Below are positions 36,101 to 45,400 of a stretch of 64,000 bases of DNA, in pieces. The stretch is from Rattus norvegicus (Eukaryota; Chordata; Mammalia; Rodentia; Muridae). The translations under genes were made by a program, and so were the position numbers. The DNA lies in assembly GCF_036323735.1 (NCBI RefSeq), contig NC_086034.1:67184439-67248438 (forward strand). Reading direction: 5' to 3'. The notes beneath the pieces are model-generated. The model ran no database searches. It saw nothing but the letters and a program-made list of their open reading frames with translations, and was not told where the DNA came from. Position 1 is the first letter of the stretch, and the number at the start of each line of letters is the position of its first letter.

Positions 36101-36966
36101 ACATGGGCACTGGGAAAAATTTCCTGAACAAAACACCAATGGCTTATGCTCTAAGATCAAGAATCGACAAATGGGATCTCATAAAACTGCAAAGCTTCTG
36201 TAAGGCAAAGGACACTGTGGTTAGGACAAAATGGCAACCAACAGATTGGGAAAAGATCTTTCCCAATCCTACAACAGATAGAGGCCTTATATCCAAAATA
36301 TACAAAGAACTCAAGAAGTTAGACCGCAGGGAGACAAATAACCCTATTAAAAAATGGGGTTCAGAGCTAAACAAAGAATTCACAGCTGAGGAATGCCGAA
36401 TGGCTGAGAAACACCTAAAGAAATGTTCAACATCTTTAGTCATAAGGGAAATGCAAATCAAAACAACCCTGAGATTTCACCTCACACCAGTGCGATTGGC
36501 TAAGATCAAAAACTCAGGTGACAGCAGATGCTGGCGAGGATGTGGAGAAAGAGGAACACTCCTCCATTGTTGGTGGGATTGCAGATTGGTAAAACCATTC
36601 TGGAAATCAGTCTGGAGGTTCCTCAGAAAATTGGACATTGAACTGCCTGAGGATCCAGCTATACCTCTCTTGGGCATATACCCAAAAGATGCCTCAACAT
36701 ATAAAAGAGACACGTGCTCCACTATGTTCATCGCAGCCTTATTTATAATAGCCAGAAAATGGAAAGAACCCAGATGCCCTTCAACAGAGGAATGGATACA
36801 GAAAATGTGGTACATCTACACAATGGAATATTACTCAGCTATCAAAAACAACGAGTTTATGAAATTCGTAGGCAAATGGTTGGAACTGGAAAATATCATC
36901 CTGAGTGAGCTAACTCAATCACAGAAAGACATACATGGTATGCACTCATTGATAAGTGGCTCTTAG
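33139..36966 (+). CDS. ORF2: L1 ORF2p endonuclease-reverse transcriptase, intact
   Basis: This 1275-residue protein nicks target DNA and copies L1 RNA there. The N-terminal apurinic-type endonuclease (about 1-240) has all expected active-site residues: N16, E45 (QETH), D147 and N149 (GDFN), D207 (IDHI), and D231-H232 (SDHH). The central reverse transcriptase has QVGFIPG, SLDAEKAFD, GTRQGCPLSP and the catalytic FADD at 701-704. The C-terminal cysteine-rich motif is C1131-x3-C1135-x7-H1143-x4-C1148. Length is normal and no internal stop occurs. It differs from the minus-strand copy by about nine residues seen by eye, none in these motifs. Translation in the family is by reinitiation after ORF1. 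The stop is followed by an intact start of the 3' UTR before the nested insertion. Confidence 0.98.
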   Translation: MNITGSNNHYSLISLNINGLNSPIKRHRLTNWIRNEDPAFCCLQETHLRDKDRHYLRVKGWKTTFQANGQKKQAGVAILISNKINFQLKVIKKDKEGHFIFIKGKIHQDELSILNIYAPNIRAPAYVNETLLKLKTHIAPHTIIVGDFNTPLSSMDRSWKQKLNSDVDRLREVMSQMDLTDIYRTFYPKAKGYTFFSAPHGTFSKIDHIIGQKMGLNRYRKIEIIPCVLSDHHGLKLVFNNNKGRMPTYTWKLNNALLNDNLVKEEIKKEIKNFLEFNENEDTTYSNLWDTMKAVLRGKLIALSACRKKQERAYVSSLTAHLKALEQKEANTPRRSRRQEIIKLRAEINQVETKRTIERINRTKSWFFEKINKIDKPLARLTRGHRECVQINKIRNEKGDITTDSEEIQKIIRSYYKNLYSTKLENLQEMDNFLDRYQVSKLNQEQINQLNNPITPKEIEAVIKGLPTKKSPGPDGFSAEFYQTFIEDLIPILSKLFHKIETDGALPNSFYEATITLIPKPHKDTTKKENFRPISLMNIDAKILNKILANRIQEHIKTIIHHDQVGFIPGMQGWFNIRKTINVIHYINKLKEQNHMIISLDAEKAFDKIQHPFMIKVLERIGIQGPYLNIVKAIYSKPVANIKLNGEKLEAIPLKSGTRQGCPLSPYLFNIVLEVLARAIREQKEIKGIQIGKEEVKISLFADDMIVYLSDPKSSTRELLKLINNFSKVAGYKINSNKSVAFLYTKEKQAEKEIRETTPFIIDPNNIKYLGVTLTKQVKDLYNKNFKTLRKEIEEDLRRWKDLPCSWIGRINIVKMAILPKAIYRFNAIPIKIPIQFFKELDRTICKFIWNNKKPRIAKAILNNKRTSGGITIPELKQYYRAIVIKTAWYWYRDRQIDQWNRIEDPEMNPHTYGHLIFDKGAKTIQWKKDSIFNKWCWFNWRATCRRMQIDPCLSPCTKLKSKWIKDLHIKPDTLKLIEEKLGKHLEHMGTGKNFLNKTPMAYALRSRIDKWDLIKLQSFCKAKDTVVRTKWQPTDWEKIFPNPTTDRGLISKIYKELKKLDRRETNNPIKKWGSELNKEFTAEECRMAEKHLKKCSTSLVIREMQIKTTLRFHLTPVRLAKIKNSGDSRCWRGCGERGTLLHCWWDCRLVKPFWKSVWRFLRKLDIELPEDPAIPLLGIYPKDASTYKRDTCSTMFIAALFIIARKWKEPRCPSTEEWIQKMWYIYTMEYYSAIKNNEFMKFVGKWLELENIILSELTQSQKDIHGMHSLISGS

Positions 36967-37036
36967 CCCAAATGCTGTAATTACCCTAGATCCCTAGAAC
37001 AAACGAAACTCAAGACGGATGATCAAAATGTGAATA

Positions 37037-37050
37037 CTTCACTCCTTCTT
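37037..37050 (+). repeat. Left duplication around nested L1
   Basis: CTTCACTCCTTCTT matches CTTCATTCCTTCTT at 38262-38275 with one mismatch. The uninterrupted minus-strand copy has this site only once, near 42340-42354. Confidence 0.9.
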
Positions 37051-38260
37051 TTTTTTTTCTTTTTTTTTTTATTAACTTGAGTATTTCTTATATACATTTC
37101 AAGTGTTATTCCCTTTCCCGGTTTCCGGGCAAACATCCCCCTCCCCCCTCCCCTTCCTTATGGGTGTCCCCCTCCCAACCCTCCCCCCATTGCCGCCCTC
37201 CCCCCATAGTCTAGTTCACTGGGGGTTCAGTCTTAGCAGGACCCAGGGCTTCCCCTTCCACTGGTGCTCTTACTAGGATATTCATTGCTACCTATGAGGT
37301 CAGAGTCCAGGGTCAGTCCATGTATAGTCTTTGGGTAGGGGCTTAGTCCCTGGAAGCTCTGGTTGCTTGACATTGTTGTACTTTTGGGGTCTCGAGCCCC
37401 TTCAAGCTCTTCCAGTTCTTTCTCTGATTCCTTCAACGGGGGACCTATTCTCAGTTCAGTGGTTTGTTGCTGGCATTCGCCTCTGTATTTGCTGTATTCT
37501 GGCTGTGTCTCTCAGGAGCGATCTACATCCAGCTCCTGTTGGTCTGCACTTCTTTGCTTCATCCATCTTGTCCAATTGGGTGGCTGTATATGTATGGGCC
37601 ACATGTGGGGCAGGCTCTGAATGGGTGTTCCTTCAGTCTCTGTTTTAATCTTTGCCTCTCCCTTCCCTGCCAAGGGTATTCTTTTTCCTCATTTAAAGAA
37701 GGAGTGAAGCATTCACATTTTGATCATCCGTCTTGAGTTTCGTTTGTTCTAGGGATCTAGGGTAATTCAAGCATTTGGGCTAAGAGCCACTTATCAATGA
37801 GTGCATACCATGTATGTCTTTCTGTGTTTGGGTTAGCTCACTCAGGATGATATTTTCCAGTTCCAACCATTTGCCTACGAATTTCATAAACTCGTTGTTT
37901 TTGATAGCTGAGTAATATTCCATTGTGTAGATGTACCACATTTTCTGTATCCATTCCTCTGTTGAAGGGCATCTGGGTTCTTTCCATTTTCTGGCTATTA
38001 TAAATAAGGCTGCGATGAACATAGTGGAGCACGTGTCTCTTTTATATGTTGAGGCATCTTTTGGGTATATGCCCAAGAGAGGTATAGCTGGATCCTCAGG
38101 CAGTTCAATGTCCAATTTTCTGAGGAACCTCCAGACTGATTTCCAGAATGGTTTTACCAGTCTGCAATCCCACCAACAATGGAGGAGTGTTCCTCTTTCT
38201 CCACATCCTCGCCAGCATCTGCTGTCACCTGAGTTTTTGATCTTAGCCATTCTCACTGGT
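37051..38260 (-). mobile_element. Nested 5'-truncated L1, antisense inside the 3' UTR
   Basis: A T-run tail (37048-37070) starts a reverse-complemented young L1 3' UTR, continuing into the ORF2 C-terminus (37780-38256 on the minus strand, about the last 158 codons, still open and retaining the CWRGCGERG cysteine motif). The 5' truncation point is at 38260. Near-identity to the host element and the flanking duplication show a recent secondary insertion, about 1.21 kb long. Confidence 0.95.
37780..38256 (-). pseudogene. ORF2 C-terminal fragment in nested L1
   Basis: About 158 codons equal to ORF2 residues from about 1118 to the end, keeping the Cys/His motif and the native stop. It lacks the endonuclease and reverse transcriptase and has no promoter of its own. 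One visible change from the full-length copies is T for S in LSELTQTQKD. Confidence 0.93.
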
Positions 38261-38978
38261 GCTTCATTCCTTCTTTAAATGAGGAAAAAGAATACCCTTG
38301 GCAGGGAAGGGAGAGGCAAAGATTAAAACAGAGACTGAAGGAACACCCATTCAGAGCCTGCCCCATATGTGGCCCATACATATACAGCCACCCAATTAGA
38401 CAAGATGGATGAAGCAAAGAAGTGCAGACCGACAGGAGCCGGATGTAGATCGCTCCTGAGAGACACAGCCAGAATACAGCAAATACAGAGGCGAATGCCA
38501 GCAGCAAACCACTGAACTGAGAATAGGTCCCCTATTGAAGGAATCAGAGAAAGAACTGGAAGAGCTTGAAGGGGCTCAAGACCCCAAAAGTACAACAATG
38601 CCAAGCAACCAGAGCTTCCAGGGACTAAGCCACTACCTAAAGACTATACATGGACTGACCCTGGACTCTGACCCCATAGGTAGCACGAATATCCTAGTAA
38701 GAGCACCAGTGGAAGGGGAAGCCCTGGGTCCTGCTAAGACTGAATCCCCAGTGAACTAGTCTATGGGGGGAGGGCGGCAATGGGGGGAGGGTTGGGAGGG
38801 GAACACCCATAAGGAAGGGGAGGGGGGAGGGGGATGTTTGCCCGGAAACCGGGAAAGGGAATAACACTCGAAATGTATATAAGAAATACTCAAGTTAATA
38901 AAAAAAAAAAAGAAATACTCAAGTTAATAAAAAAAAAGAAAGAAAGAAAGAAAAAAAGGAAAAAAATTAAAAAAAAAA
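38261..38978 (+). mobile_element. Distal L1 3' UTR, G-rich tract and A-rich tail
   Basis: This is the continuation of the host L1 3' UTR. Positions 38764-38835 are strongly G-rich (several GGGG/GGGGGG runs), the conserved quadruplex-prone polypurine tract of L1 3' UTRs. The end motif AGAAATACTCAAGTTAATAA is present twice in tandem (about 38882-38901 and 38911-38930), then an impure A tail with AAAG units runs to 38978. Confidence 0.93.
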
Positions 38979-38994
38979 AAGAATCCCTGGATGG
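38979..38994 (+). repeat. Right target-site duplication of plus-strand L1
   Basis: Identical to 31275-31290 (AAGAATCCCTGGATGG). The first As merge with the poly(A) tail. Confidence 0.96.
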
Positions 38995-39330
38995 TGAACA
39001 CCCATGCTGATTCCATGTCCTAATGACCTTGTTCCAGGATTTAGGATGTTGCTTTCACATCTTAACATGCCACAGCTTGTTCATATGGGAGATTTATCAT
39101 GTTGGGGACCTCCAGGCTGTTTCCCACAGTAACTGTTTTAGTATATTCATACCGGGTATAAGAGTGCTTACTTTCCTACATCCTTAACAGTTTGGTTAAA
39201 TTTTGTTCTTCAGATAATAGAAATTTTAGTTGAGGTGACATATCTTTTTGAGATTTTAAGAAACTAATTATGCTTGTTCTTTGACAGTTTTATACATGAA
39301 AATAACCCATTGTGACCATTCTCATCCCCC
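38995..39330 (-). mobile_element. Ancient L1 ORF2 remnant, right half
   Basis: CATGCTGATTCCATGTCC, GGGGACCTCCAGGCTGTTTC and CAGTAACTGTTTTAGTATAT align with reverse-complemented L1 ORF2 C-terminal DNA and continue the left half at 30900-31290. Decayed, no open frame. Confidence 0.6.
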
Positions 39331-39334
39331 AGAC

Positions 39335-40120
39335 TCTTGTTTTTGTCTGCTGCTATCAACTATGAACAGTAACCTCCTATTAACAGGTCCCTACCTATAT
39401 TTATATCCAATGGCATTTGAGTGACTACTGGTATATCCTATGGAGCTTGGAAGGTCTACCAGTAGTTGAACCTCTCAATGTATTAACACTGAATCAACTA
39501 ATAGCCAAGTTCATCAGGGAGAGGCAGATCACATCAGCCAAATTCCCTACCCATAACTGTCCACACAGTTTTGTGCAGGCCTGATATATGCTACCCAACT
39601 GCTGTGAGTTCACAATTACAATTGTTATGTCATGTCCAGAAGATACAATGGCACAACTCTTCTCCCAGTTGTCTATCTCTTTCATTGTTTCTTCACCTAC
39701 TCCCATAATATCCCTTGATCATACAGGGAGTGACATAAATGTCCTACTTGGGCTGAGCACTCAGCCATTCCTTATTCTACGCATTCATTGCTATTCCCTG
39801 ATTACTGCTGAGAGAAGTATTTGTCGATAGATATAGATATCTAGAGGGTGGCTTGATGCTATATCAATGTAGCTAAACAATGGGAGTTCCTCCTTGGGAC
39901 TTATGACCTCCTCAACCATGGGTTTTCTTTTACTGGGTTTACAGAGGGTATCTAGTTACTCCCATAACTTAGTGCAACAGTGGACAGTGATCTAATAATA
40001 TCTAATATTATATTTCATAGGGTTTATAGATGCATAAGGCCACCAGACTTTTCTTCTTCCAGCATCCTCCCTGTGCCTTTAGCATTTTCAATTCTAGCTT
40101 GCTGTTTTCTGTATCCTGCC
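39335..40120 (-). mobile_element. Probable old rodent L1 (Lx-type) 3' region
   Basis: CTGCTGTGAGTTCACAATTA, ATGTCATGTCCAGAAGATA and TCCTTGGGACTTATGACCTC are strings I associate with a mid-repetitive rodent L1-type 3' sequence. Decayed; assignment is tentative. Confidence 0.4.
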
Positions 40121-40334
40121 ATTAAGGTACATGATGTCTTCAACAATACAGTCTTATTATCTATTTCTGGTGGGCAACCAAGGGAAATGGCAAAAACTTG
40201 GAATGTTCTCAGTGTCTGTGGGGTTCTTCTGGAACAACAAGGCAACAGAAAAGTATTCTGCTTCTGGTACTGTTTATTTTTCAAAGATTTCATTATTACT
40301 ACTAATACTATCATCACCATCACCATCATCATCA

Positions 40335-40515
40335 TTTGTGTGTGAGTGTGTGTGTGTGTGCGCGTGTGTGCGTGTGTGCGTGCATGCATGTACATGAATA
40401 CTGTGTCTGTAGAGGTCAGAAGAGAATGTCAGAATCCCCTGGAGCTAGAATTATAGGTAGCAGCCCTCACCAGTACAGCGTGTGTTCCTGACTACTTATC
40501 CACATCTCTAGTCCT
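40335..40515 (-). mobile_element. (TG)n microsatellite and B3-type SINE
   Basis: A short CATCAT run (40310-40333) leads into TG/CG-containing repeats (40335-40395). These are followed by GAGGTCAGAAGAGAATGTCA, CCTGGAGCTAGAATTATAGG and ATCCACATCTCTAGTCCT, a reverse-complement B3. Confidence 0.75.
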
Positions 40516-40581
40516 AGGGTTTTGTTAAATAATCTATAGATTCTTGAAACAGCATTATCCAGCCAAGCAAGATATGTCCTT

Positions 40582-41000
40582 TGATGGCTAAGCTTGGTTG
40601 TCAACTAGACTACATCTGACACAAACTAAAACCCAAACAACTGAGCAGAGCATTTTCTTGAGACGATTATTTGAGGCGGGAAGAGCCATTCTAAATCTAC
40701 ATTTAGACCACACCTTCTGTGGCAGTCCATGTAAAAGGACATGGAAGAAGGAAGCTTTTGGGTTTTGGCTGCCTGCCTTCAGTCTCACTGTCAAGTTCAT
40801 CTATGCTACTGCTGAAGCATTCCCTCCCTAGAACCTATCTGATATCGATTAGAGACCAAGAGCTCTCTAGAAAAATGTCCTCCCAGACCTCAACACTACT
40901 TGTACTAATGAGGCATCAGTCTTGGACCACAGTCTGTGAACTGTTCTAATAAGCCCGACATACTTATCTCCACTTTGACTTTTCCAATCCCACTACTCCC
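40582..41000 (+). mobile_element. ERVL-MaLR (ORR1/MT-type) solo LTR
   Basis: It opens TGATGGCTAAGCTTGGTTGT with CAACTAGACTACATCTGACA. It then has TTATTTGAGGCGGGAAGAGC, GACCACACCTTCTGTGGCAG and AAAAGGACATGGAAGAAGGA, the order of the rodent ORR1/MT LTR. No internal region is present. The right boundary is approximate. Confidence 0.75.
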
Positions 41001-41364
41001 CCTCTCTGCTTTCATATCACTTATGCTCTACTGACCTTCCTGACCTTGAGATATGCCTCCAATATCCCTTTTCTAGTTTCCTGTCTTCCATAAGTACTCC
41101 ATTTTAAATCTGCAGATCTAAGGATCCCAAGGTCAATCTTGAGTCTTCTCAGTGCTGGTTTGTGAATAGGGTAGCTGAGGTAATTCCGGTTTAGTGCACA
41201 ATGGCTCAGTCTCTGTCTTGCCTCACTAACTGGGTACTCTGAGCAAGCTAGAGACAGATTAGTTGCTGTGGGGTTTGTGGGGTACAGCCTCTGAACTTGG
41301 AAGCAGGTGAGTGTTCTGTGTCAGAGCTTGAGATGGGAGGGTGGGGTTCCTCCCTTCCTCTACC

Positions 41365-41475
41365 CCCTTTTTGGAGACAAGTCTCTTTATGTAGCCCTGA
41401 CTGTCCTGGAATACTGACATGGATCAAGCTGGCCTTAAATTCCCAAGTGCTGGGATTATTAAAGGCCTGCACCAT
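41365..41475 (-). mobile_element. B1 SINE fragment
   Basis: GGAGACAAGTCTCTTTATGT, AGCCCTGACTGTCCTGGAAT and AAGTGCTGGGATTATTAAAG are reverse-complement B1. Confidence 0.85.
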
Positions 41476-41579
41476 CCTCCTACTTCTTTGGTTGCCTAAT
41501 TGCTCTGAACAGAATTTTTTGGTGTTATGTAAAAGGAGAGCACAAGAGTACACAACCTTCTCTTGTTCTTGAGTCAAGA

Positions 41580-41704
41580 GTAAATGGTTTCAGCTTTTCC
41601 TCATTCTTCTGGTGCTTTTTGTGGCTTTGCCACATATAGCATTTATTGTATTAAATGCTCTCTAACTTGTTAAGGGCACGTATCATGAAGGCAAGTTAAA
41701 TTTT
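41580..41704 (-). mobile_element. Ancient L1 ORF2 remnant, left half
   Basis: GGTTTCAGCTTTTCCTCATT, GCCACATATAGCATTTATTG and TATCATGAAGGCAAGTTAAA match reverse-complemented L1 reverse-transcriptase-region DNA. The match carries on into 48646 when the young L1 is removed. Confidence 0.6.
41690..41704 (+). repeat. Left target-site duplication of minus-strand L1
   Basis: GGCAAGTTAAATTTT is identical to 48631-48645. The last Ts merge with the reverse-complemented poly(A) tail. Confidence 0.95.
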
Positions 41705-41713
41705 TTTTTTTTT

Positions 41714-42422
41714 ATTAACTAGAGTATTTCTTATATACATTTCGAGTGTTATTCCCTTTCCCGGTTTCCGGGCAAACATCCCCCTCCCCCCTCCCCATCC
41801 TTATGGGTGTTCCCCTCCCAACCCTCCCCCCATTGCCGCCCTCCCCCCATAGACTAGTTCACTGGGGGTTCAGTCTTAGCAGGACCCAGGGCTTCCCCTT
41901 CCACTGGTGCTCTTACTAGGATATTCATTGCTACCTATGGGGTCAGAGTCCAGGGTCAGTCCATGTATAGTCTTTAGGTAGTGGCTTAGTCCCTGGAAGC
42001 TCTGGTTGCTTGGCATTGTTGTACTTGTGGGGTCTCGAGCCCCTTCAAGCTCTTCCAGTTCTTTCTCTGATTCCTTCAACGGGGGACCTATTCTCAGTTC
42101 AGTGGTTTGCTGCTGGCATTCGCCTCTGTATTTGCTGTATTCTGGCTGTGTCTCTCAGGAGCGATCTACATCCGGCTCCTGTCGGTCTGCACTTCTTTGC
42201 TTCATCCATCTTGTCTAATTGGGTGGCTGTATATGTATGGGCCACATATGGGGCAGGCTCTGAATGGATGTTCCTTCAGTCTCTGTTTTAATCTTTGCCT
42301 CTCCCTTCCCTGCCAAGGGTATTCTTTTTCCTCATTTAAAGAAGGAGTGAAGCATTCACATTTTGATCATTCGTCTTGAGTTTCGTTTGTTCTAGGGATC
42401 TAGGGTAATTCAAGCATTTGGG
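41714..42422 (-). mobile_element. L1 3' UTR of minus-strand copy
   Basis: A T-run at 41701-41713 is followed by TTCTTATATACATTTCGAGT. The C-rich block at 41780-41850 is the G-rich, quadruplex-prone tract on the L1 sense strand. The uninterrupted site equivalent to the nested insertion in the other copy is near 42340-42354. Confidence 0.93.
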
Positions 42423-45400
42423 CTAAGAGCCACTTATCAATGAGTGCATACCATGTATGTCTTTCTGTGATTGGGTTAGCTCACTCAGGATGATATTTTC
42501 CAGTTCCAACCATTTGCCTACGAATTTCATAAACTCGTTGTTTTTGATAGCTGAGTAATATTCCATTGTGTAGATGTACCACATTTTCTGTATCCATTCC
42601 TCTGTTGAAGGGCATCTGGGTTCTTTCCATTTTCTGGCTATTATAAATAAGGCTGCGATGAACATAGTGGAGCACGTGTCTCTTTTATATGTTGAGGCAT
42701 CTTTTGGGTATATGCCCAAGAGAGGTATAGCTGGATCCTCAGGCAGTTCAATGTCCAATTTTCTGAGGAACCTCCAGACTGATTTCCAGAATGGTTTTAC
42801 CAGTCTGCAATCCCACCAACAATGGAGGAGTGTTCCTCTTTCTCCACATCCTCGCCAGCATCTGCTGTCACCTGAGTTTTTGATCTTAGCCAATCGCACT
42901 GGTGTGAGGTGAAATCTCAGGGTTGTTTTGATTTGCATTTCCCTTATGACTAAAGATGTTGAACATTTCTTTAGGTGTTTCTCAGCCATTCGGCATTCCT
43001 CAGCTGTGAATTCTTTGTTTAGCTCTGAACCCCATTTTTTAATAGGGTTATTTGTCTCCCTGCGGTCTAACTTCTTGAGTTCTTTGTATATTTTGGATAT
43101 AAGGCCTCTATCTGTTGTAGGATTGGGAAAGATCTTTTCCCAATCTGTTGGTTGCCATTTTGTCCTAACCACAGTGTCCTTTGCCTTACAGAAGCTTTGC
43201 AGTTTTATGAGATTCCATTTGTCGATTCTTGATCTTAGAGCATAAGCCATTGGTGTTTTGTTCAGGAAATTTTTCCCAGTGCCCATGTGTTCCAGATGTT
43301 TCCCTAGTTTTTCTTCTATTAGTTTGAGTGTGTCTGGTTTGATGTGGAGGTCCTTGATCCACTTGGACTTAAGCTTTGTACAGGGTGATAAGCATGGATC
43401 GATCTGCATTCTTCTACATGTTGCCCTCCAGTTGAACCAGCACCATTTGCTGAAAATGCTATCTTTTTTCCATTGGATGGTTTTGGCTCCTTTGTCAAAA
43501 ATCAAGTGACCATAGGTGTGTGGGTTCATTTCTGGGTCTTCAATTCTATTCCATTGGTCTATCTGTCTGTCTCTGTACCAATACCATGCAGTTTTTATCA
43601 CTATTGCTCTGTAATACTGCTTGAGTTCAGGGATAGTGATTCCCCCTGAAGTCCTTTTATTGTTGAGGATAGCTTTAGCTATCCTGGGTTTTTTGTTATT
43701 CCAGATGAATTTGCAAATTGTTCTGTCTAACTCTTTGAAGAATTGGATTGGTATTTTGATGGGGATTGCATTGAATCTGTAGATTGCTTTTGGTAAAATG
43801 GCCATTTTTACTATATTAATCCTGCCAATCCATGAGCATGGGAGATCTTTCCATCTTCTGAGGTCTTCTTCAATTTCTTTCCTCAGTGTCTTGAAGTTCT
43901 TATTGTACAGATCTTTTACTTGCTTGGTTAAAGTCACACCGAGGTACTTTATATTATTTGGGTCTATTATGAAGGGTGTCGTTTCCCTAATTTCTTTCTC
44001 GGCTTGTTTCTCTTTTGTATAGAGGAAGGCAACTGATTTATTTGAGTTAATTTTATACCCAGCCACTTTGCTGAAGTTGTTTATCAGCTTTAGTAGTTCT
44101 CTGGTGGAACTTTTGGGATCACTTAAATATACTATCATGTCATCTGCAAATAGTGATATTTTGACCTCTTCTTTTCCGATCCGTATCCCTTTGATCTCCT
44201 TTTGTTGTCTGATTGCTCTGGCTAGAACTTCAAGAACTATATTGAATAAGTAGGGAGAGAGTGGGCAGCCTTGTCTAGTCCCTGATTTTAGTGGGATTGC
44301 TTCAAGTTTCTCTCCATTTAGTTTAATGTTAGCAACTGGTTTGCTGTATATGGCTTTTACTATGTTTAGGTATGGGCCTTGAATTCCTATTCTTTCCAGG
44401 ACTTTTATCATGAAGGGGTGTTGAATTTTGTCAAATGCTTTCTCAGCATCTAATGAAATGATCATGTGGTTCTGTTCTTTCAGTTTGTTTATATAATGGA
44501 TCACGTTGATGGTTTTCCGTATATTAAACCATCCCTGCATGCCTGGGATGAAGCCTACTTGATCATGATGGATGATTGTTTTGATGTGCTCTTGAATTCG
44601 GTTTGCCAGAATTTTATTGAGTATTTTTGCGTCGATATTCATAAGGGAAATTGGTCTGAAGTTCTCTTTCTTTGTTGTGTCTTTGTGTGGTTTAGGTATA
44701 AGAGTAATTGTGGCTTCGTAGAAGGAATTCGGTAGGGCTCCATCTGTTTCAATTTTGTGGAATAGTTTGGATAATATTGGTATGAGGTCTTCTATGAAGG
44801 TTTGATAGAATTCTGCACTAAACCCGTCTGGACCTGGGCTCTTTTTGGTTGGGAGACCTTTAATGACTGCTTCTATTTCCTTAGGAGTTGTGGGGTTGTT
44901 TAACTGGTTTATCTGTTCCTGATTTAACTTCGATACCTGGTATCTGTCTAGGAAATTGTCCATTTCCTGAAGATTTTCAAGTTTTGTTGAATATAGGTTT
45001 TTATAGTAAGATCTGATGATTTTTTGAATTTCCTCTGAATCTGTAGTTATGTCTCCCTTTTCATTTCTGATTTTGTTAATTTGGACGCACTCTCTGTGTC
45101 CTCTGGTTAGTCTGGCTAAGGGTTTATCTATCTTGTTGATTTTCTCAAAGAACCAACTTTTGGTTCTGTTGATTCTTTCTATGGTCCTTTTTGTTTCTAC
45201 TTGGTTGATTTCAGCTCTGAGTTTGATTATTTCCTGCCTTCTACTCCTCCTGGGTGTATTTGCTTCTTTTTGTTCTAGAGCTTTTAGGTGTGCTGTCAAG
45301 CTGCTGACATATGCTCTTTCCTGTTTCTTTCTGCAGGCACTCAGCGCTATGAGTTTTCCTCTTAGCATAGCTTTCATTGTGTCCCATAAGTTTGAGTATG

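Larger units (their letters stand above)
31291..38978 (+). mobile_element. Full-length young rat L1, plus strand, with nested L1 in its 3' UTR
   Basis: The order is: 5' UTR (31291-32005), ORF1 (32006-33079), a 59-bp spacer, ORF2 (33139-36966), 3' UTR (36967-37050 and 38261-38900) and an A-rich tail to 38978. The 16-bp duplications at both ends show a single target-primed insertion. Both ORFs are uninterrupted, so protein coding capacity is intact. The element is interrupted only by a later 1.2-kb antisense L1 in the 3' UTR. Whether it can still transpose depends on promoter activity and on tolerance of that 3' UTR, which sequence alone cannot settle. Confidence 0.96.

Noticed and set aside
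39335..40120. A host gene exon cluster
   Set aside because: Strings resemble a mid-repetitive rodent L1-type 3' region, and no extended open frame is present.
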